Assembly: GCA_964654695.1 (NCBI GenBank)
Contig: CAZZKJ010000056.1
Span: 1 to 13,755, forward strand
DNA from: CAZZKJ01 sp964654695
Lineage (GTDB): Bacteria; Krumholzibacteriota; Krumholzibacteriia; WVZY01
Direction: 5' to 3'
Length of the DNA: 13,755 nucleotides
Below are positions 5,507 to 13,512 of the stretch, one piece after another (the first letter of the stretch is position 1; every line of letters begins with the position of its first letter). Under the pieces are notes generated by a model. That model had not been told where the DNA came from and did no database searches. It was given only the letters and a program-made list of their open reading frames with translations. The position numbers were made by a program, and so were the translations under genes.

Positions 5507-7009
5507 AACCTCGAGCGTCATCGGATCGCGAAGCGGAAGGATCTTGATCTTTCCGAAATCGGCAAAACGCTCTTCATGCTTGTCCGATCCTTTCTTGACG
5601 GCATCGGGATTTCCGACTACAAGGAACACGAGCTTGTCCGGATGAATGTATTTCCTGGCGGTGGCAAGAACGTCATCGGGGGTTACGGCTTTAAAGTTCT
5701 TGGTGTAATCCTTCCAGTAATCATCCGGCCTGCCGGTATAGTCGTCCGAGGCGAACGTGTTGACCATATTGTTCTTCGTGCTGAACGGGTTCACTACATT
5801 ACTGATAAAGCTCGCCTTGGCATTATCGACGATTTCCTTTTCACACTTTTCTTCTCTTATGCGCTTAAGCTCATCTATAATGAGCCGGGTACCGAATGCG
5901 GCAGTTTCGTGTTTAGTCTGAAACCACGCCCTGAACGTTCCCGGGTACTGGACCGGACGGCCGAAACGGCTGCCCGCATTGTAGGCCAGGCCTTCATCCG
6001 AACGAACCCGGCGAACGATCCGCGAAGTGAACCCGCCGCCGCCGAGGATATCGTTCATCACCATCAAAGCATACTGGTCGGGAATATCTCTTTTGACTCC
6101 GATGTGTCCGATACGGATACGCGATTGGTTGACATCTTCTTTAGCTATCATATAAACGCCTGGTTCGGGATCCGGTACCCGGCCGGGCACCTCCGGCAGG
6201 GACAGATCGCTGCTCGGCCAGCCTGCAAGCATCTTATCCAGCTTTGCCAGCATGTCCTTGGTCTTAAAATCTCCCGACACCGCAAATATAAAGTTCTTCG
6301 GAAAGAAATACTTGTCGTGGAAGGCAGCGAGGTCTTCCCTTGTAATGGACCCTACAGATTTTTCCGTACGTCTGTAAGGCATCGTGCAGGGATGATTGCC
6401 GTACATCAAAAACTGCCATTCGCGCGATTCGATAGAAGATGTTTCGGCATTTCTCTGTTCGAGATCCGAGAGAACGTCCTTGCGGTAGCGTTCGAGGGCA
6501 TCTGAATCGAAAACCGGGGAACGAAGCACTTTTTTCAACAGGTCCAAACCCTCGTCCGTATCCTTGGACAGGCAGAACAGACTCGCTCTCCCGCGGGCCC
6601 TCCCGATGTCGACCTCAATCTCGGCGGCAAGATAAGCGAGGCGTTCATCGAGTTCCTTTGCCGCCAGGCCCTTGACTCCCCCATTGCGCATCAAATGCCC
6701 GGTCATGTCGGCCAAACCTGCTTTATCAACCGGTTCGTACATAGAGCCGGTACGAACCAGGACCGTAACCTGCAGCGTCGGAACCTCTCTGTTCTCCACT
6801 ATATAGGCCGCGGCTCCGCATTTCAATTTATGCCGGTAATCTCCCGGCCTGGGCGGTTTATATTTCAGTTCTTTGAACTTCAACTTATCCGGATGATCTA
6901 CGATTCCCCCCGCTTTTGAAACAGATACAGCCAGCAGCGAGGACGCGGTCACAAAAAACGCCAGGACCGCAGCACAAAGACCGGACGATCTGATTGAAAA
7001 ATTATTCAT
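5501..7009 (-). CDS. M16 family peptidase-like protein, non-catalytic partner subunit
   Basis: The protein has 502 residues: a signal peptide (about 1-33) and two M16 halves (about 55-260 and 280-490). The zinc motif HxxEH is lost: the matching site reads D101-M-T-G-H105, so the first His and the Glu are gone. The C-terminal half keeps the R/Y pair (R346 and Y353 in RSDEGLAY) and the Gly-rich loop LGGGGF before it. These features bind substrate in heterodimeric M16B proteases. This makes it the alpha-type partner of the catalytic protein encoded just upstream. The pair should form a periplasmic clamshell protease acting on short or unfolded peptides. AAGGAG eight bases before the ATG and a gap of only 26 bases to the upstream gene indicate one operon. 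The family call is very sure; the substrate is unknown. Confidence 0.9.
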   Translation of the reverse strand: MNNFSIRSSGLCAAVLAFFVTASSLLAVSVSKAGGIVDHPDKLKFKELKYKPPRPGDYRHKLKCGAAAYIVENREVPTLQVTVLVRTGSMYEPVDKAGLADMTGHLMRNGGVKGLAAKELDERLAYLAAEIEVDIGRARGRASLFCLSKDTDEGLDLLKKVLRSPVFDSDALERYRKDVLSDLEQRNAETSSIESREWQFLMYGNHPCTMPYRRTEKSVGSITREDLAAFHDKYFFPKNFIFAVSGDFKTKDMLAKLDKMLAGWPSSDLSLPEVPGRVPDPEPGVYMIAKEDVNQSRIRIGHIGVKRDIPDQYALMVMNDILGGGGFTSRIVRRVRSDEGLAYNAGSRFGRPVQYPGTFRAWFQTKHETAAFGTRLIIDELKRIREEKCEKEIVDNAKASFISNVVNPFSTKNNMVNTFASDDYTGRPDDYWKDYTKNFKAVTPDDVLATARKYIHPDKLVFLVVGNPDAVKKGSDKHEERFADFGKIKILPLRDPMTLEVK

Positions 7010-7035
7010 GCTTATCTCTCCTTATAATGAGCACA

Positions 7036-8826
7036 TCAATTCTTCTTTGCCTTGATAGCTTCGAGACGCTCATTTGCCATTTTCAACAGTTTTTCCATAG
7101 CTTTTTTTTGATCCGGATCTTTTACCTGGTCCATGCGGCCCGACAGCATTCCCATCATTTGCTCCAGCTGGGATGGATCCTTGATGGATTCTATCATCTT
7201 GACAGCCTGCGTGAACCGCGGATCCTCGCTCTTTCCGGTATTGCCTCCTTTGGACGCCTTTGTGTTTATTATCATTACATTGCGCTGGTCATTTGCGAAA
7301 TACTGCTTTGCAACGCGCTGAACGTCCGCGGCCGCGACTTTATCGCACATATCCGGATTGTTGTTTACTTCCGTCCAATCTCCCAGGGCGGCGTTTTGGC
7401 CAAGAAAAAACAGGATACCGATGCCGGACATTATGTCCATCGCCCTTATCTTCTGCACACGCAGCTGGTTTTTTACCTTCTGCAGCTCTTTTTCCGATAT
7501 CGGATTTTCTTTCAGATCCTCGACCACTTCTTCCATCGCCTGTTCGAGTTGCTCGGCCTTGACGCCCGAGATGCCTTCGGCGCTTATCTGGAATACGCCC
7601 GCGTACTTCCTGGAATCCTGACTTGCGCCGACCGCGAGTCCGTCGCCGCCGAACATGCGGCTTCTCCCGCCGCCAGAGCTCTTCGCGATTCCTTTCTCAT
7701 CGACAAGCTTTTTGAACAGACGGCCGGTTTTGCCGCTCATAACTCCCGCCAGAACTTCCAACGGATAGCTGTCGGGATGTTTCCATGCAGCCGTATGGTA
7801 CCAGATTTCAGCTTGCGGGCTGGTTTCGGCCTCGGCAACCAGGCGTTTTTCGCCGTACTGCTTTTCCTCTAATGTATGCACATCCGGGGGGAAGGCTTCT
7901 CCCCTGGGAATGCCGGCGAAATATTTCTTTACCATTTTAATCATTTTTTTTGGTTCGAGATCTCCGACTAGAATCATCGTAAGATTATTCGGTGCGTAAT
8001 ATAAATCATAATATGCGTTGGCTTGTTCGCGTGTGATGCTGTTGAGATCGGACGGCCAGCCTATGACACTCCAATGATAAGAAGACGACTTCCAGAACAT
8101 AGCCTCGAATTCTTCTTCGATCCGGCCGGTTGGAGTGGAATCAACGCCCAGCCGGCGTTCTTCGTGCACGACATCCCGTTCCGAATAAAATTCCCTGAAT
8201 ACAGGCTTCTTGAAACGGTCGGATTCGAGCCACATGTATAATTCGATCTTGTTCTTTGGAAGCCGAACGAAGTATGCGGTCATGTCTTCGGAGGTAAACG
8301 CATTCAGAAAAAATCCTCCGTTCTTTGTATAAAGCTCATCGAGCTGATCTTTTATTATCAGCTTGCGCTGCTCCACTATCAGGCTGTCGAAAGCCGCATC
8401 GAGTTCGCGGTAACGCGGCGTTTTAGCCTCCGGGTCGGTCATGCTCTTGATCAATCCCCGCCGGAGGTTTTCCCGCATGGTCCGCTCTTCCGCCCGTATC
8501 ATTATTCTCAAGGAATCGAGCTGAGCCATGATCCTGCGATCTTTCACGCTGTCCTTGGTACCGATCGTCTCGGTGCCCTTAAACATCATGTGTTCGAACA
8601 AATGAGAAATGCCGGTTATACCAGTGGTTTCATTTGCCGACCCGACACGGGCGAAAATCGCAGCCATGATCGTTGGGGCTTCATGCCTTTCGACCATTAG
8701 AATCTGCATACCGTTATCGAGCCGGTACTCCTTTGCATCGATGTTCTGGGCCTTCACAGGTCCTCCCGCCGAAGAGAGAAGCACCATAAAGCTTATGAAC
8801 ACCGCGATGGCAGTACGATTGTTCAT
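7036..8826 (-). CDS. M16 family zinc metallopeptidase, catalytic subunit
   Basis: The protein has 596 residues: a signal peptide (about 1-26) and the M16 catalytic domain with HLFEH at 75-79 (zinc ligands H75 and H79, catalytic E78). The distal glutamates lie in ERDVVHEE (E206 and the zinc ligand E213). Between them a charged helical insertion (about 91-150) separates HxxEH from the GGFFLNAFTSEDMTAY stretch. The C-terminal half (about 290-520) lacks the R/Y pair: the matching positions are V365 and K372 in VDEKGIAK. This protein therefore has the chemistry but needs its partner, encoded by the next gene, for substrate binding. The C-terminus is a basic helix rich in Lys and Met. AAGGAG lies six bases before the ATG. 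A strong promoter lies about 100 bases upstream, so this gene heads a two-gene operon. Confidence 0.93.
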   Translation of the reverse strand: MNNRTAIAVFISFMVLLSSAGGPVKAQNIDAKEYRLDNGMQILMVERHEAPTIMAAIFARVGSANETTGITGISHLFEHMMFKGTETIGTKDSVKDRRIMAQLDSLRIMIRAEERTMRENLRRGLIKSMTDPEAKTPRYRELDAAFDSLIVEQRKLIIKDQLDELYTKNGGFFLNAFTSEDMTAYFVRLPKNKIELYMWLESDRFKKPVFREFYSERDVVHEERRLGVDSTPTGRIEEEFEAMFWKSSSYHWSVIGWPSDLNSITREQANAYYDLYYAPNNLTMILVGDLEPKKMIKMVKKYFAGIPRGEAFPPDVHTLEEKQYGEKRLVAEAETSPQAEIWYHTAAWKHPDSYPLEVLAGVMSGKTGRLFKKLVDEKGIAKSSGGGRSRMFGGDGLAVGASQDSRKYAGVFQISAEGISGVKAEQLEQAMEEVVEDLKENPISEKELQKVKNQLRVQKIRAMDIMSGIGILFFLGQNAALGDWTEVNNNPDMCDKVAAADVQRVAKQYFANDQRNVMIINTKASKGGNTGKSEDPRFTQAVKMIESIKDPSQLEQMMGMLSGRMDQVKDPDQKKAMEKLLKMANERLEAIKAKKN

Positions 8827-8921
8827 CGGCCACTCCTTAAAGTGTTTGTGGGGAAAATGAATAAATCTATGCGAGGGTGCGAATCGAGAGATGTGCAGCC
8901 ACTGTTAATACGATCCCAGGG

Positions 8922-8950
8922 ATATTAGCATGGTTTTCCTGGTAGTTCAA
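8922..8950 (-). promoter_or_regulatory. Promoter of the M16 protease operon
   Basis: On the minus strand TTGAAC (8945-8950) and TAATAT (8922-8927) are 17 bases apart, with TGC directly before the -10 (extended -10). The start would be near 8915, giving a leader of about 90 bases. It lies just after the stop of the ferritin-like gene, so the protease pair has its own promoter. Confidence 0.5.
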
Positions 8951-8970
8951 TTATAAAAGGCTTCCTGCAA

Positions 8971-9477
8971 TTACGGCCCCAGAAACTGCAGCCCGTCGCT
9001 GTCGAGAAACTTCCTGGTATCTTCGGTTTCAAGCATCTCTATATTGCGCATCTCGGCTTCAAGGATCGCGAAATGGCTCTTTTCCATGTTGGCCATATAA
9101 ATGAGCATCGTCTTGGCGCTTATTTCGCCAGTTTTATCCGCAAGCCCGGAATAGAACTCTTCGGCCATCCGTTCTGCCTCCAGGGCGACATCGAAGAGTT
9201 CTTTCAAGCTCGCATCTCGGCCGAGAACTTCGTCTATCCTGGGGACGATCGCCTTGGGCGGCAGGGCGAGCTCAACTTCGGGAAACTGCTTCGCGTAAGC
9301 TTCCTTGAGTAGTCTCTCATGCTTTTGCTCCTGCGATATGAGGAAGACCATCTTGTCCTTGAGGTCTTCGCTTTTAACCATGTTTCTCATTTTCGTATAG
9401 AGCTTGACCGCATCGATCTCCGATTTTATGGCAATACCGAGTATCTCTAAAGTTGTGAAGTTTCTGTTGTTCTCCAT
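8971..9477 (-). CDS. Rubrerythrin/ferritin-like diiron protein
   Basis: The protein has 168 residues forming a four-helix bundle with two matching halves. Helix 1 carries E20 and Y27 (SEIDAVKLY), and helix 2 carries E50 and H53 (EQKH). Helix 3 carries E102 and Y109 (ERMAEEFY), and helix 4 carries E132 and H135 (EKSH). The E-x29-E-x2-H spacing is the same in both halves, as expected for a complete diiron site of the rubrerythrin-like ferritin superfamily. There is no rubredoxin domain, which would need CxxC pairs, and no signal peptide, so it is cytoplasmic. Likely roles are peroxide reduction or iron handling; which one cannot be told. AAAGGA seven to eight bases before the ATG supports the start. 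It is transcribed away from the 9659 gene and separated from the protease operon by 144 bases. Confidence 0.85.
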   Translation of the reverse strand: MENNRNFTTLEILGIAIKSEIDAVKLYTKMRNMVKSEDLKDKMVFLISQEQKHERLLKEAYAKQFPEVELALPPKAIVPRIDEVLGRDASLKELFDVALEAERMAEEFYSGLADKTGEISAKTMLIYMANMEKSHFAILEAEMRNIEMLETEDTRKFLDSDGLQFLGP

Positions 9478-9535
9478 TCAATCGTCCTTTCTCATGAAGG
9501 TTTTCTTTAAAGCTCACATGCTTTGGTTGGTAGAA

Positions 9536-9541
9536 ATTATA
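9536..9541 (-). promoter_or_regulatory. Candidate -10 box for the ferritin-like gene
   Basis: On the minus strand there is a perfect TATAAT 58 bases before the ATG. The sequence 17 bases upstream (GCGCAA) is a poor -35, so this could be activator-dependent or a chance match. Confidence 0.3.
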
Positions 9542-9623
9542 AAGCATTAACACTGCTTTTGCGCCGGATCTCACGTACGACGACTTACGGCTCCTTTTTC
9601 TGGCTTATTACTCCTCCTTGGTC

Positions 9624-9652
9624 TTTACAGTATACCTAAAACCGTCTATTAT
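9624..9652 (+). promoter_or_regulatory. Promoter of the membrane fusion protein, placed for a leaderless mRNA
   Basis: TTTACA (9624-9629) and TATTAT (9647-9652) have 17-base spacing. The -10 ends six bases before the GTG start at 9659, so the first transcribed base would be at or beside the start codon. No ribosome-binding site is seen before that GTG. Confidence 0.45.
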
Positions 9653-9658
9653 TTTTAA

Positions 9659-12607
9659 GTGTTAATTGATCCAACGAATTCTGACACGAAACAATCCCCT
9701 CACCGCGGTTTCCTGTTTCTCGCCGGGGTTTTATTCACCCTTTCCGGCGCCCTCGGCCTTGGCTATCAACTCGTATGGATACGCAAAGCCGCACTTATCG
9801 TGGGCTCAAGCCAGATTGCGCTATCCACCGTACTCGCTAGTTTCTTTCTGGGGATCGCGCTCGGCAGCAAGATAACGGGCGGGCGTTTTAAAAGCCGCCG
9901 TTTTTCACCCCTCTTCATATATGGATTATTCGAGGGCGCCATCGGCGCCTATGCGCTCGCCTTTCCCGTTCTGTTTGAATTTATAGAGTCTTTGTATGCC
10001 GCGGCATATCCCGCAGCTGCGGGCAGCGCTGAGGCGCTCTTTTTTCTTCGCTTCGTTCTTCTGTTTTTTCTTTTTATTATTCCCACGTTTTTCATGGGCG
10101 GAACTCTCCCTCTTTTGCTTGACGGCCTCGTCGAGAAAAATGCCGGGATCGGATCGCTTACCGGCCTCCTTTATGGTCTCAACATTGCCGGCGCGGTCAT
10201 CGGAGTACTGATTACCGGATATTTTGCGATTCCGCATCTCGGCATGAACGGAACGAACTTTGCCGCGGGGATAGGCAATCTGACAATAGCTGCTTCGGCG
10301 CTGGTTTTCTTCCGCAAAACGGCGCCGATCCATATTCCTCCATCCACAGGTTACCATCCGCGGGGGCCGGGCATGTTCTTTTGCGTGCTGGCTGTTTTGT
10401 CCGGTTTCGCTGCGATCGGTTATCAAGTAGCATGGGCGCGATATTTTTCTCTTTTCAAAACTGCGAGCGTTTACCTGACCGCCGTCCTTCTGGCCGTATA
10501 TCTATCTGCCCTGGCGGCGGGAAGCCTGGCCATGTCGCGACTGTTGAAAGCCGGCGTTCGCCCTTTGCGGGTGGTGGCTTTGCTCCAACCGATAGCGGTT
10601 CTTCTGATATTCTTCGGACTCGCCTGGTGGAGGTTCGCCGACTACAGCTTGTCAGCCGCCGATTTCGATATCGAACCGACATGGCGTTTCGTGAGTGAAA
10701 CCGCCGATACGATTTTCTTTGCTCCTCTTTTTCAGGTGGGACTCGTTATATTCTTGCCGGTAACACTTCTCGGGACCGCCCTCCCCGGCATTATCGCGGC
10801 TGCAACACGAAAGAGCAGAGAACTCCGCGCTTCATCCGGACGTCTGGTTTTCTGGAACACCATAGGCGCCAGCGCGGGCGGATTTGCAGCAGGATATCTC
10901 CTCATTCCCGCTTTCGGACTGACTGGAGCCTTTTTCAGCCTTAGCATTTTGAGTCTGGCCCTGGGAGCGGCCGCGGGAGGCTGGAAAACTCGGTATAATT
11001 TTCGGCACAATTCGAAAAATTCCGCCGGACAGGCAGACGGAGCGGCGAAGAGATTTTCATGGAGCTTGCCTCATGCGCTCTCAATTTTTACGCTTATTGC
11101 GGCGATCTCGTTTTTACGAAACGATATCACACGCAAAACGGTGCTGACTTACGGTGTCGGCAAGCGCCTTGGCGGTACGGAACTGATCGATATAATAGAG
11201 GGGCCGCTGACAACGGGGTCGATTTTCGCCAATTCCAAGAATCTTTATATTGCTTCAAACGATCAGATTCTCGCCGTCGCTCGCAAAGACGATATATCCG
11301 TGCAGGCGGTTGAAGGCCATCTCCCCGCGCTATTTTATCCACGCCCCGGAACACCCAAACGCGTTCTTGGAATCGCAGTAGGATCCGGACAATCTTTTGG
11401 AGCAATGCTGCGCTACCCGATAGAACACATGGATATAGTAGACATCTCAACCGAGATGATCGAACTGGCTTTCAAACATTTCAAAGAATACAACTTCGAT
11501 CTCGGCGGTGATTCCCGCGTTGCAGTTCACCTCGATGACGGACGCCATTTCATCGAGCGCGCCAAATCCGGATCGTATGATGTTATTTCCATGGAGCCGC
11601 CGCCGCCAACAGCACCGGGAGTGCACACACTCTACTCCATGGAATTTTACCTCGCTGCCAGGCGCGTTCTGCGCGAAGATGGAGTACTCATGCAGTGGGT
11701 ACCCCTTTACTGGCTTACGCCGAACGAGGCCCGCGGGCTGGTCAAGACCGTAGTAGAAGTTTTTCCACAGACATTTATCGTCCGCATGGGGCAGATAGAT
11801 TTCGTTACATTGAGTTTCAAACGCGAAACACCTCCTCTTTTCAGCCTCGAATGGATAAAGGAGCGCGCCAAAACCTTTGCGAAAGAAAAAGAAGTTTCAG
11901 GGAGGCGGTGGACATCCAAGTGCCGGTACGGCACCGCATCGATAGAAGGCATACTTGCGCTCCTTGCGGCCGGTCCCGAGGATGTTGCGCATATGAAATC
12001 GCCATATATATACAAGGACGACGACCTGCGCCTCAGCTATTCCAGCGGCGACCGCCGGCTGCTCAGGCGGTACCATAAGACAATTCTTCCAATCATCACC
12101 TTTCCGGCTCTCCCGCATACCCCGTTTGCTGATCTCCGGCGTTATTTCAAGGAAGCGATACCCGCTGCCGATATTGCCGAGGAAAGGGCCCGGGCGCTTG
12201 CTCTATACCACGTTCCATCGCCCGCCGATATTGCCGAAGCAAAAAAAATATACACGACCGCCGATGATCCTTCGATCCGGGCACAATCCGCTTTGAATGC
12301 CGCGAAACTCAGCGCATTTGATTTCGAAGCCAGTTCGGAATGGATTTTTCGCTCTATAAAAGCGGATCCATCACTGCAAGCAAACTGGATAAAGAACTGG
12401 ATACGTTACCACGTCCATCTGCATGCGGAGGATTTGCGCCGCCGGCTCGATACCCTGCCGGCGGGATATTTACAGTCCTCACTTGTTAAGGAAATAGAAA
12501 AAGGGCTCAAGCAGTACGACAAATCCCAAATCATCCGCCGTTCCCGATATTTTATGAACCGATTGGTTTCGGCGCTTCCGGGATTCAAACGTGCGGACGG
12601 TGAATGA
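9659..12607 (+). CDS. Fused MFS-like transporter / spermidine-synthase-like protein
   Basis: The protein has 982 residues. Residues 17-220 and 237-440 are two copies of one membrane unit. The pattern LSGxxxxGYQxxWxR appears at 28-42 and 247-261, G-T/A-LP at 148-151 and 372-376, and an N-xxG-xxxG-xxxGY-xIPxxG stretch at 174-195 and 400-421. A linker with one more hydrophobic segment (about 469-485) leads to a Rossmann domain (about 495-715). That domain has GSG at 575-577, D595 after the second strand, and DD at 626-627. Spermidine synthases have a catalytic Asp in the DxxxxD motif, but this protein has D641 and E646 (DVISMEPPPP). Polyamine synthesis is therefore unlikely, as in other members of this fused family, whose function is unknown. 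The last 270 residues are soluble and helical, possibly TPR-like. The GTG start has no ribosome-binding site but fits the leaderless promoter above. No Met-coded start lies nearby. Confidence 0.85.
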   Translation: MLIDPTNSDTKQSPHRGFLFLAGVLFTLSGALGLGYQLVWIRKAALIVGSSQIALSTVLASFFLGIALGSKITGGRFKSRRFSPLFIYGLFEGAIGAYALAFPVLFEFIESLYAAAYPAAAGSAEALFFLRFVLLFFLFIIPTFFMGGTLPLLLDGLVEKNAGIGSLTGLLYGLNIAGAVIGVLITGYFAIPHLGMNGTNFAAGIGNLTIAASALVFFRKTAPIHIPPSTGYHPRGPGMFFCVLAVLSGFAAIGYQVAWARYFSLFKTASVYLTAVLLAVYLSALAAGSLAMSRLLKAGVRPLRVVALLQPIAVLLIFFGLAWWRFADYSLSAADFDIEPTWRFVSETADTIFFAPLFQVGLVIFLPVTLLGTALPGIIAAATRKSRELRASSGRLVFWNTIGASAGGFAAGYLLIPAFGLTGAFFSLSILSLALGAAAGGWKTRYNFRHNSKNSAGQADGAAKRFSWSLPHALSIFTLIAAISFLRNDITRKTVLTYGVGKRLGGTELIDIIEGPLTTGSIFANSKNLYIASNDQILAVARKDDISVQAVEGHLPALFYPRPGTPKRVLGIAVGSGQSFGAMLRYPIEHMDIVDISTEMIELAFKHFKEYNFDLGGDSRVAVHLDDGRHFIERAKSGSYDVISMEPPPPTAPGVHTLYSMEFYLAARRVLREDGVLMQWVPLYWLTPNEARGLVKTVVEVFPQTFIVRMGQIDFVTLSFKRETPPLFSLEWIKERAKTFAKEKEVSGRRWTSKCRYGTASIEGILALLAAGPEDVAHMKSPYIYKDDDLRLSYSSGDRRLLRRYHKTILPIITFPALPHTPFADLRRYFKEAIPAADIAEERARALALYHVPSPADIAEAKKIYTTADDPSIRAQSALNAAKLSAFDFEASSEWIFRSIKADPSLQANWIKNWIRYHVHLHAEDLRRRLDTLPAGYLQSSLVKEIEKGLKQYDKSQIIRRSRYFMNRLVSALPGFKRADGE

Positions 12608-12627
12608 TAATCAAAGAGCAACCCGCA

Positions 12628-13455
12628 TTAATCCCATACATCTCCAAGCTCTCCGAGCCCCTTCACAACGTCTTTCACTACCCTCGGCGGCATTTCGAAG
12701 AGCTCAGTGATCACCTGCGCCAATTCCTTCCGCCCGGATAATGTCCGGACATTGGATACGGTCCCCCTGGATTCGATAACGGCAAGGTTGTGAATGACAA
12801 CAGAACGGCCGGGAAAGAAACGGGCCAGCATAATAGAATTCATGAACGTGGCTTCGTCCCTGAAGGAGTCGTTTATAACCCCGTCGAATTCGCCGATTTT
12901 TCTCGGTTCCGGTTTAGCCGTGTACCCATGAATCAATTCTCCATCGCGGTAAAACTCCATTCGCGAGCGCCCGGCTTCACTCCTGGGTTTGAGCACATAG
13001 CGGGCGCGGCCCAGGGAGATTGAATAGTCCGATGTCAAATCGAGCGGCATGGGGAGATCGAACGGCGCCGCATAACCGGTATCAACAAGATACCGGCGTC
13101 CATCAAGATTTATCATGCTCACCATATGAACATCCGGGCTGGACATATCCGCGCCGCACAAAGCCGCATCATATCCAAGGCTCGATAGCAGCCTGTATAA
13201 ATAGAAGTTGTTGGGATAGCAAGTTCCGCCGAAATTGAAACGCTCTATGCCGTCGAGGAATAATTCAAGGTCGGGCATTCCGTGGAGCCCCATATGTTCT
13301 TTGTAGTAGAGTTTGGAAATGTTTTCAAAAGGTACGCGGTACAAGTGAGCCCGGACGATCTCACTCAGCGCATCTTCGCCTGGAGGACGTCTTGAAATGC
13401 TTAAAAGTTTGAGATATCTTTCCAAGCATTCAGTCTTCAAAGGAGAATGCTGCAT
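12628..13455 (-). CDS. Arylamine N-acetyltransferase (NAT) family protein
   Basis: The protein has 275 residues, the usual NAT length. The cysteine-protease-like triad is complete: C79 (FGGTCYPNN), H110 (DVHMV) and D125 (YLVDTGY). NAT enzymes move an acyl group from acyl-CoA to the catalytic Cys and then to an aromatic amine or hydrazine; relatives close the ring of ansamycin polyketides. The N-terminal three-helix region includes the typical 'VPFENIS' stretch (41-47). The usual RGGxCxExN around the Cys is changed to FGGTCYPNN, with the Arg and Glu replaced, so substrate choice may differ. The ATG has AGAGG only two bases upstream, a poor spacing, but an in-frame stop 15 bases before leaves no better start. 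The gene is convergent with the 9659-12607 gene, with a 20-base gap that has no terminator. Confidence 0.9.
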   Translation of the reverse strand: MQHSPLKTECLERYLKLLSISRRPPGEDALSEIVRAHLYRVPFENISKLYYKEHMGLHGMPDLELFLDGIERFNFGGTCYPNNFYLYRLLSSLGYDAALCGADMSSPDVHMVSMINLDGRRYLVDTGYAAPFDLPMPLDLTSDYSISLGRARYVLKPRSEAGRSRMEFYRDGELIHGYTAKPEPRKIGEFDGVINDSFRDEATFMNSIMLARFFPGRSVVIHNLAVIESRGTVSNVRTLSGRKELAQVITELFEMPPRVVKDVVKGLGELGDVWD

Positions 13456-13512
13456 TGCCTCTGACAGGAGTCAACATTTCACTCAACCGGCGGCGAGGAG
13501 ACTGTTCCACTG

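Noticed and set aside
5576..6505. 309-codon open frame on the plus strand opposite the M16 partner gene
   Set aside because: It is antisense to a clear M16 gene, has no domain signature, and reads as the complement of ordinary codon bias.
6994..7872. 292-codon open frame on the plus strand opposite the catalytic M16 gene
   Set aside because: It mirrors a gene with intact zinc motifs, and its product is a Cys/Phe/His/Leu-rich shadow without family pattern.
9659..12607. A genuine spermidine synthase
   Set aside because: A catalytic acidic position is Glu followed by prolines, the domain is fused to a transporter-like half, and no polyamine pathway gene is nearby.
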